This document shows positions 10,214 to 16,608 of a stretch of 16,608 nucleotides of DNA, in pieces. The notes below the pieces were generated by a model. The model had not been told where the DNA came from and did no database searches. It saw nothing but the letters and a program-made list of their open reading frames with translations. Position numbers and translations under genes: made by a program. How positions within the stretch are numbered: position 1 is the first letter of the stretch; every line of letters begins with the position of its first letter. The DNA is from Monoraphidium neglectum (Eukaryota > Chlorophyta > Chlorophyceae > Sphaeropleales > Selenastraceae), in NCBI RefSeq assembly GCF_000611645.1, contig NW_014012686.1:2073-18680 (forward strand), read 5' to 3'.

Positions 10214-11782
10214 CAGCAGGAGGAGATGGCAGGCGGCTCCACGCCCCAGGCGTCTGCGGCGCCGGGCGCCGCGCTCGCAGGCGCCGTTGGTGCTGGCGCT
10301 GCAGCGGGCGCGGCGCACGGGCGGCCGCACGCCGCTGAGTCCACGTTTCGTGTGTCAGAGGCCGGCGGGGACCAGGTGTCAGCGGTCGAGCTGCCTGCGG
10401 CCGCGGGCGCAACACCGCCATCCGACCCTGCCGCCTCAGGCGCCTTGCCGCCTGCGGCGGCTGGGGCCGGCGTGGGCACGGCGCGCAGCTTAGAGGCTGG
10501 CAAGGGCGAGCCAGGGCGGGCCCTGGCCTCTGCACTGGGCCCGGCGGGCGCAGACGCCTTGGGGATGGCCGCCGCAGAGGAGCGCAGCGAGGTGGCCGTT
10601 GGCGCAGGGTCTGCTAGGTGGGTGGGCTGCATCAGCTGGCTGACAGACCCTTGTTGGATGGGTTGTGGGGCGTGCTGTGCGCGGCGACAGCCCCGCGGGG
10701 CTGCGCCAGCCATGTATGACCCGTCAGGCATTTCACATGCATTTCGCGCCGCCAGCTTCACCTCTCTTGCGCACGCAACGTCTCCCTCCCTCCCGCTTCT
10801 CACTCTTGAACGGAACCCGCGTCTGCGACGCACCCACCCCTCCCCCATTTATTGCGTTTCGCAGCAGCTCGGCAGCGGGCGCCGCGGACGACGACCCTGG
10901 TGCCCCTTGGCAACAGAACGTCGGTTTTGCCCTGGCACCAGCCGCCGACGCCGTCGCCGCAGGCGCAGGTGCAAGCCACCAGCGGGAGGCGGCGGCGGCG
11001 GCTGCTGGGGCGGCCGACGGCTGGAGTCAGGATCAGTCTCCTCAGTCTCTCGCCCCTTCAGACGGCAGGACCGGGCATGGCAGCCAGCCACCAGCTCCAC
11101 AGCAGGCGAGCCAGGGCCCGCCGCCGCCCCCCCTGCCGGCCAGCGAGGGGCCACCCCTCCCCTGGCCGCCGTTTGCACCGGCACAGGCTGCCGCGCCGGT
11201 GCCCGGGCCACGGCCGCCGGCGCCGGCGCTGTTGCTGCCGCCGGCGCTGCTGAACTCGCACCGCCGCTCGTCTGTGGGGGCGGCTGCGCTGGGCGCAGGC
11301 GGCCTGGGGGTCGCCGCTGCTGCCGCTGTCGCAGAGCACGAGGAAGAGGAGGATGTGCAGCAAGAGGGCTGGCTCCAGGGTGGGGGGGCAGGCGAGCAGA
11401 CGCAGCAGCAACGGCGGCATCAAGGTGTTGAGACTGAGGAGCAGCAGCCGCAGCATGTGCAGGAGCAGGAGCCGCAGCAGGAGCGGCAGCAGCCGCAGCA
11501 GCAGCAGCAGCAGCAGGAGCCAAAGGAGGAGCAAGAGGTGGTGCACGAGCCGGCTGTTCTGCCATTCGATTGTGCCCCTCTACCACCTGTCGGCGTCTCT
11601 GCTCACGAGACATCCCAGCGTGCGCCAGGTGGGCCGGCGGCAGCGGGCAGCGCGCCCTCGCCCCCGGCTCCGCCCGGGCCGGCAGACGGCGGCCCCGGCG
11701 CGACGTCACCGCAGCGAGCATTGCCGGCCGCATCTGCGGCGCAGCGCCTCGGGGATTCGGCGCTGCTGCCGCCGCCGCCGCC

Positions 11783-11824
<42 letters not shown>

Positions 11825-12536
11825 ACGGTCAGGGGTGCACCGCTACCTTGATGCACCACGGCCCGGCCGCATCCTGGGGGCGGACCAGCAGCCGGAGGAC
11901 GTGGCGTGGAAACACTGGCAGCCGCCTCAGGAGCAGCAAGGAGACGGGCAGCAGCAGGGGCAGGACCAGCAGCAGCAGCAGCGGCAGCAGCAGCAGCAGC
12001 AGCAGCAGCAGCCCGAGCGTGGACACGCTGAGGGCGAGGACAGGAGACCCGCAGATGCGCCCCCAGCGCACGCGCAGGCGCCACGCAGCCGCGAGCTGGC
12101 ACCGCCGCTTGCACCTCCTCTGCTGCCGGCGCCGCCGCAGCTGCACAAGCGCGCAGCCGCGGCTCCGCCAGTGGGCACGGATCCTCCTCGGTTGCGGCCA
12201 AGCCCTGACGGGCTGCCCGCCCCTGCAGTGGGCGCGGCCAGCGGCGACGGGTGGTTGCCCCTGCAGGACTCCCGCGCTGCAGCACCGGCGCCGAGCCCGC
12301 GCCCTGCAGAGCCTGCCTCCACGATGCGGCCGCTTGGGTCGCCACTACCGCGCGCGCTGCCGCAGCCGCACGCAGGCGCAGGCTGGACGGCGGGCGGCAG
12401 CCCGCGGGCCGAGTCTGTCGGCAGCTGGTCTGATGACGACGCCGCCTTCTCCATCGACCAGCACAGCTGCTGGAGCGACTCTGAGGCTTCAGTCGCGCTC
12501 GGCGCTGCCACAGGCGCCGCTGCCGCTGCGCAACAA

Positions 12537-12577
<41 letters not shown>

Positions 12578-13532
12578 GTACAGTCGTGCCCGGGGGTCGT
12601 TCGCATTCCGCGCCCCGGCCGCCGCGGCCGCTGCGGACGGCAGCCGCCCTGCGCCCTATTCGCCAGCCCTCAACCCCAGCAACAGCAGGGGCTCCTGGCC
12701 TGCCGCAGGGCTGGAGGGCGGGGCCGCCGCTTCGTCGGGCGACCGTCTCGGCGCCGCGCGGCAACTGGCTGCGTCCGCCCCTGCCGCAGCCGCCTCGCCC
12801 GTGCCCGTGCCCGTGCCCGTGCACGCGGCCGCACGCGCCGCGCATGCGCCCGCCGCGGCCCGCACGGGCGCGTCCTCCCCCTCCCCGACGCCCTCGCCCG
12901 GCGGCCCCGGCCGCCCGCGCTCGCGGTCGGCCAGCGACCGCTTTGCCGACCCTCCGGAGGTCAACGTGGCGGACGTCCCGCGGCTCGCCGGCAACGTGTG
13001 CGTCGCGGAGCGCGTGCGCGCGTTTGACCGGCGCTACTGCTATTCTGACCCCCCCGTCGTCGGCATCAGTGACCTCCCCCAGCTGAAGCCGCTATCCACT
13101 GCGCGCTGCAGCAGCGCGCGGAGCTCTGTTGATAGTGACCACAGCGGCGGCGGCCCGGGCGCGGGCGCGCACGCGAGCGCGCCGCTGCCCTGGAGCGTGA
13201 GCACGAGCTCGCGCGTGCAGCTGCGGCAGCCGGCCGGCCCGTCGCCGGGCGCGGCGCGGCCGCGCGTCTCTCCGCTGCCGTCGCCGATGGAGTCGCCGCT
13301 GGCGCGGCGGCTGCAGGACAGGTCGGTCAGCGGGCGGCCCAGGGGCCTGGACCGCCTGAACGCCCTGATCGCCGCGGCCCGCGACGCGGAAACGCAGGCC
13401 AGGGCCGCCGTGGCGGCGGCGTCCTCAGCCGCGTCGGGGTCCCGCGTGACGCTGCCCGGCCAGTCGCCGCCGGGCCACATGTCTGCGCCCGCGGCTGTCG
13501 GCTTTGGCGCGCCCCGGCGCGCGCCCCGCTGA
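7481..13532 (+). CDS. Large unknown protein: N-terminal membrane module and long Ala/Pro/Gln-rich region with repeats
   Basis: I do not recognise this gene. Three exons (7481-8091, 8305-10617, 10865-13532) join in phase at AG|G and AG|C with GT-AG introns of 213 and 247 nt; the second ends in a strong pyrimidine tract. The stop is TGA at 13530. The product is predicted at 1863 residues. Hydrophobic segments lie near residues 6-19, 25-43, 79-88 and 92-109, followed by IEKE, suggesting membrane hairpins or a signal anchor. The rest is low-complexity and probably disordered and cytosolic. Three copies of D-E-x-x-W-(acidic)-F-E-D-S-A-x-L-R-x-D-S-A-A-V-L lie at residues 262, 434 and 664. PolyQ tracts start at 10127, 11784, 11949 and 12531. 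A DPP motif is duplicated at residues 1668 and 1701, and an Ala-rich helix-like end follows LDRLNALIAAARDAE. The exon structure is good; the function is unknown. Confidence 0.72.
8477..9760 (+). repeat. Three dispersed copies of a Trp-acidic protein motif
   Basis: Copies are at 8477-8557, 8993-9070 and 9683-9760. The second and third read DEFWGxxDEEIFxDSAxLR followed by xDSAAVLM and a Pro/Leu-rich tail (RPLPPL, then LLQPL or HLEPL). The first is a diverged form (EESWADEDADVFEDS, then SLRQDSAAVL). DNA similarity between the last two is also high, so they are internal duplications. Confidence 0.85.
10127..10219 (+). repeat. CAG trinucleotide tract encoding 31 glutamines
   Basis: 26 uninterrupted CAG codons, then three CAA and two CAG. 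The pure CAG run is expected to be length-variable. The reading frame stays open on both sides. Confidence 0.95.
11784..11822 (+). repeat. CAG tract encoding 13 glutamines
   Basis: Thirteen CAG codons directly follow a run of CCG proline codons in the third exon. Confidence 0.95.
11949..12011 (+). repeat. Interrupted CAG tract (Q-rich)
   Basis: CAG codons broken by GGG, GAC and CGG, ending in nine consecutive glutamines. Confidence 0.9.
12531..12575 (+). repeat. CAA/CAG tract encoding 15 glutamines
   Basis: Three CAA then twelve CAG codons, following an Ala-rich segment and followed by PYSR. Confidence 0.95.
12798..12821 (+). repeat. Hexanucleotide CCCGTG repeat encoding (Pro-Val)4
   Basis: Four exact tandem CCCGTG units, in frame. 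Confidence 0.9.
12942..13091 (+). repeat. Duplicated DPP motif near the C-terminus of the unknown protein
   Basis: FADPPEVNVADVPRLAG (12942-12992) and YSDPPVVGISDLPQLK (from 13041) share aromatic-x-DPP-x-V-x-[VI]-x-D-[VL]-P-x-L. Their starts are 33 residues apart. This is the least repetitive, most domain-like part of the disordered region. Confidence 0.8.
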
Positions 13533-14156
13533 CGACGGCAGAGGCCGCAGTGCGAGCCGCGGCGTGTGCGTTGTTGCCGCCAGTGTCGCCGCTGCTGGAA
13601 GCCGGCGGGGCGCGCACGCCACATGGCAGGGGCGGCGTGTGGCGGCGTGTTTGTGCGCGCTGCGTCTGTATCACCTCGAATCCGCAAGGGCACGGTGGCT
13701 GGCGGCGGCGAGCACGGTGTCTCTGAATTTACACCTTCTGGCAGCCTCGGCCGGGATGCGGGGTGCCCGAGCCGTGAGGTGCATAAGGGCACCCTCCGGG
13801 CTGCGCCTGGACCGCCCGCTTTGCGCCCTTTGAAAATGGATTGGTCGGGCTGCATTTCAGCCTCGTTTCCCGGGTATTGAACGCCTACACCGCAAACCCT
13901 TCATGCATGAAACATGAGCCGATACTTCTGCTTGATGCCCTCGTTGGCTGCCGCCCGCCTCGGTCAACTGACCGCTGTCTGTCATTTTGAACTAGAAAAA
14001 AAGTGAACCAGCCGCGCGGCAGCCTTACGGCTATCGAATGCGTGCGCACCGGGCCACGCTTGCACACCACGACTCGGCTACGGCCGTGGCCCGCCCGCCA
14101 TTCCAGGACGGCCCGTGGCTTCTGACCCCACCCTCAGCGGTCTGTGCCTGGGCGCT

Positions 14157-14176
14157 GCTGCTGCTGCAGCAGCAGC
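14157..14176. repeat. 20-bp perfect CTG/CAG palindrome
   Basis: GCTGCTGCTGCAGCAGCAGC, a perfect inverted repeat without a spacer, in the probable 3' UTR. In RNA it could pair between molecules or form a strained hairpin. Confidence 0.8.
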
Positions 14177-14369
14177 CTTTAGGCCCAGAACTTTGAGGGG
14201 TATATGTTGTGCATCACGTATGCAAGCTGTGCCTGCCGTTGGCGGTGTTGTGTTCGCGCAGCCTCGCGTCGCGCACGCGCTTGGCACTTCTGCATTGACC
14301 ACCATTAAATCGCGTTTGACTGGCAGCAGGGCCTTGCGCCAGAAGGAAAACAGGCACGGGCATATCTGT

Positions 14370-14374
14370 TGTAA
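14370..14374 (+). terminator. Candidate poly(A) signal TGTAA
   Basis: TGTAA is the usual volvocine green-algal poly(A) signal. This is the first one on this strand that I find after the stop at 13532. Confidence 0.4.
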
Positions 14375-14703
14375 GCCAAGGAATGGCTGGAAGTTTTCTG
14401 GGCCTTGTGGTGGCCGACAAAGCCAGAGAGCGGTCTCTTTTCGCATGTGACCGTGATATGGGTTGTTGGGCTGCAAGGGGAGCTGTCGACACTGCAAGAG
14501 GAGGCCTGCATAGATGACGTGATGCAGTACTGAGCAGTTATCATAATGTGGCGGCAGTTCGCCGTGTTTCAGGGTGGCCGCGTGCTGCACATCAGCATGT
14601 CAGGTGCCAGGTGCATTACGGTAGTGCACGGCCAGCACGCTCAATGACGTGCTGCGACACACCCATGTCTTGGCTCATTGCCACCCGCCGCTCTTGGTGC
14701 AAG

Positions 14704-14710
14704 CATATAT
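14704..14710 (+). promoter_or_regulatory. TATA-like element of the EH-domain gene
   Basis: CATATAT about 75 nt before the ATG at 14782, a spacing similar to the TATA elements of the other two genes. Confidence 0.4.
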
Positions 14711-14781
14711 CACTTTACATGTGTACGCTAATGCATCCAGCAACCTCGTAGGCCAACCTAGGGCCGAGTGATCAGAGGGGT

Positions 14782-15977
14782 ATGGCAGGACTGGCGGAGC
14801 AGTGGTTCCGGATAGCGGACGAAGACCATGATGGAAAGATATCTGGTGGAGAGGCCGTGAGGTTCTTCACTCGGTCCGGCCTGCCGAAGGATGTGCTGGG
14901 ACAGGTGAGTTGATGTGGACGTTGTGCTTCAGCGGACAACAGCAGCGATCGTGCGTCTACAAGCAATCAATGCTGCGTCATTGGGTTGACGGCCTTGATC
15001 CGATCGGCGCCGCGCGCTGCGTCGACGCTCGCCTGCGCCCTGGGTGCGCTGCTGCTGCGCTTGCAGATCTGGGACCTTGCGTCTGGGGGCGGCCCTGCCC
15101 TTAATCAGCTGCAATTCAATGCGTCGATGAGGCTGGTGGCACTGGCACAGGTGGGCTTTCTTTGGCAGCGCACCGCGCAGCCCTGAAGGTTGAACGCAAG
15201 CTAGGCAGGGCATCTCCCCTCCATTGGGAGCGGCACTGCGTTCATCCACATGTGCATGGGCCAATGGGCAACTGCAGTCGTGCAAGCACGGCAGCCCCAT
15301 GCCTACATCATCTGCCTTCCTGCGACGCGTTTTTTTCAAACAGGCCCGCGGCGGCCGCCTCGCGCCCGATGAGGCGCGCACTGTCGCCATGGGTGGTGGC
15401 CCGCAGCTGCCGCTCCCGCATATGGCCGGCCTCCAGCCGGGGGCCCCGCTGGCGGGGCCGGGCGCCGGCGCCTACACGCTACAGGTTACCGGCTCCGCGC
15501 CATCCCCGGGTTACACGCCCCAGATCACCGGCGGTTACGCCCCGCAGCTGACGGGCACCAGCTCCTATCCACCGCTGATGCCGGGCGCGCGGCCCCCGAT
15601 TCCGGCCGGGCCCGGGTATGCGCAGCAGCCCCCCGGCGGCGCCCCGCCGCCGCGGCCAGGCTTCCCCCCGCAGCCAACGGGCGGGTACACGCCGCAAATA
15701 ACCGGCTACGCGCCGCAGCCGACCAGCGGCTACGTGCCGCAGCCCACCGGCGGCTACGCGCCGCAGCCCACTGGCGCGCCGCCGCCGCAGCCGCCGGCCG
15801 GGTACCTGGCGCCGCAGGTCACCGGCGGCGCAGGCATCACCCCAGGCGGTTACGTGCCGCAAGTGACGGGGTGGCCGCCCGTCAGCGCGGAGGACATGTC
15901 GCGGTACCGCGCCCAGTTTTCTCAGCTGGACCGCGACGGTGACGGCCTCGTGCAGGTGCGTGCGCACGCGCGCGCAG

Positions 15978-16042
<65 letters not shown>

Positions 16043-16608
16043 AGTGTGTGTGTATGCGCGTTGTGGGGGTGGGAGGCGGGGATGGAGGTCTGCCCCCGCT
16101 CGGCATCACAGTATGCTGGCCGCCACGAGCGGGCCGCGGCGCACGCGCTGGCCGCAAGCCCCACGAGTTGGGGCGGGCGTCCCTGCGGGGCTCCCAATGG
16201 CCGCGGGTCCCAGGGCTTCGCGTCCTTTGGGGGCATGGGAAGGCGAACTTCGACTGATCCCTGTGCGGCCCAGCTTCAAACCCACGCAGCCACATCTGCC
16301 TTGCAAAACACACACACCCACACACATACACACACACATATACATCAACAGCACGCGCACACACAACTACGTACACAAACCACTCACATCTGTGAACAAC
16401 ACTGCGCATACAAAACCCTCATGTTTGCGCTCATATACACACACTCGCGGCCCCAGGGTTCGGACTGCTTCGGCGCCTTCATGCAGTCCGGCCTGGACAA
16501 GCGCGTCCTCAAGGCCATTTGGGACGCCGTCGCCGGCGCGTCTGGCTCCCTGAATGCGGAGCAGTTCGTCAAAGCGGTATACCTCATCGACTGCGCCAAG
16601 CGCGGCGT
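14782..16608 (+). CDS. EH-domain endocytic adaptor, AtEH/Pan1-like (5' part, runs off the window)
   Basis: Probable clathrin-mediated-endocytosis scaffold; EH domains bind NPF peptides. Exons are 14782-14904, 15067-15150, 15344-15955 and 16457 to the window end, all phase 0 with GT-AG borders, giving 323 residues so far. EH1 is residues 1-about 85. It has a full EF-hand loop (DEDHDGKISGGE, 13-24), GLPKDVLGQIWDLA with the NPF-pocket Trp at 43, and a degenerate second loop. EH2 starts near 250 with a Ca-type loop D265-D276 and Trp295, followed by LNAEQFVKAVYLI. The spacer at 90-249 is Pro/Gly/Tyr-rich with nine QxTG repeats. Two N-terminal EH domains starting almost at Met1 match plant AtEH1/Pan1 and AtEH2/Pan1 of the TPLATE complex. 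Yeast Pan1 and animal Eps15/intersectin are alternatives. The EH fold is clear; complex membership is inferred. Confidence 0.9.
15473..15871 (+). repeat. Array of [Y/F/L]xxQxTG repeats between the EH domains
   Basis: Nine QxTG motifs (at residues 116, 129, 137, 179, 187, 202, 210, 227, 242) plus one variant QPTS (194), mostly as GGYxPQxTG. The residue five before Thr is Tyr in most, Phe in one and Leu in one (LAPQVTG). Yeast Ark1/Prk1 kinases phosphorylate Thr in [LIVM]xx[QNTS]xTG. Confidence 0.85.
15981..16038 (+). repeat. (TG)29 microsatellite just after an intron donor
   Basis: 29 uninterrupted TG units starting 26 nt after the donor at 15956 in the EH gene's third intron. Alternating CG/CA sequence precedes it (about 15961-15980), so the whole block could form Z-DNA. 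Confidence 0.95.
16304..16345 (+). repeat. (CA)n-rich block in the 3' half of the same intron
   Basis: Imperfect CA repeat, with further CA-rich sequence up to about 16445, shortly before the acceptor at 16457. It is complementary to the TG tract at 15981-16038. Confidence 0.85.

Larger units (their letters stand above)
13533..14700 (+). other. 3' untranslated / intergenic region between the unknown gene and the EH-domain gene
   Basis: About 1.2 kb with no supportable gene on either strand. It contains a 20-bp CTG/CAG palindrome at 14157-14176 and a TGTAA poly(A)-type signal at 14370, so a long 3' UTR of about 0.85 kb is plausible for the upstream gene. The AT content is higher than in the coding exons. 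Confidence 0.55.

Noticed and set aside
10849..12606. Minus-strand 585-codon frame with polyAla runs, and the poly-Leu/Cys frames opposite the CAG tracts
   Set aside because: They arise from reading CAG repeats as CTG, GCT or TGC on the other strand in GC-rich DNA; no domain, and the plus-strand gene has consistent splicing and internal repeats.
15473..15871. Tandem DNA repeat suggestive of a CRISPR-like or minisatellite array
   Set aside because: Units vary in length and in third codon positions but keep the protein motif, so selection is on protein.

Overview
This window looks like nuclear DNA of a green alga, probably a chlorophycean related to Chlamydomonas or Volvox. The signs are high GC, short GT-AG introns in every gene, long CA/TG and CAG microsatellites, secreted hydroxyproline-type Ser-Pro linkers, Ala/Gln-rich disordered proteins and a TGTAA poly(A)-type signal. 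I found no tRNA, rRNA, CRISPR array or transposon. Organism and introns are inferred from sequence alone.

Three protein genes can be reconstructed. (1) On the minus strand, from ATG 6020 down to at least 298, a gene of at least eight exons encodes a secreted protein of at least 1033 residues. Its order is signal peptide, Pro-rich stretch, jacalin-like lectin domain, second Pro-rich stretch, class III (GH18) chitinase with an intact D-x-x-D-x-D-x-E site, long Ser-Pro linker, and a cysteine-containing C-terminal module I do not recognise. One exon is only 34 nt and carries the conserved GQN after YW. The 3' end is probably outside the window or in its first 15 bases.

(2) On the plus strand, 7481-13532, a three-exon gene encodes a predicted 1863-residue protein of unknown function. 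It has a hydrophobic N-terminal membrane module followed by about 1700 residues of Ala/Pro/Gln-rich, probably disordered sequence. That part holds three copies of a Trp-acidic motif, several polyQ tracts and a duplicated DPP motif near the C-terminus. It may be an undescribed lineage-specific protein.

(3) On the plus strand, 14782 to the window end, the 5' part of a gene encodes two EH domains separated by a Pro-rich spacer with nine QxTG repeats. The layout resembles the plant AtEH/Pan1 subunits of the TPLATE endocytic complex. The repeats resemble the Ark1/Prk1 phosphosites of yeast Pan1.

Genes 1 and 2 diverge from a 1.46-kb, lower-GC intergenic region. Genes 2 and 3 are co-oriented with about 1.25 kb between them. 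Each gene has a TATA-like element 60-90 nt before its ATG. I see no evidence that the three genes share a pathway.
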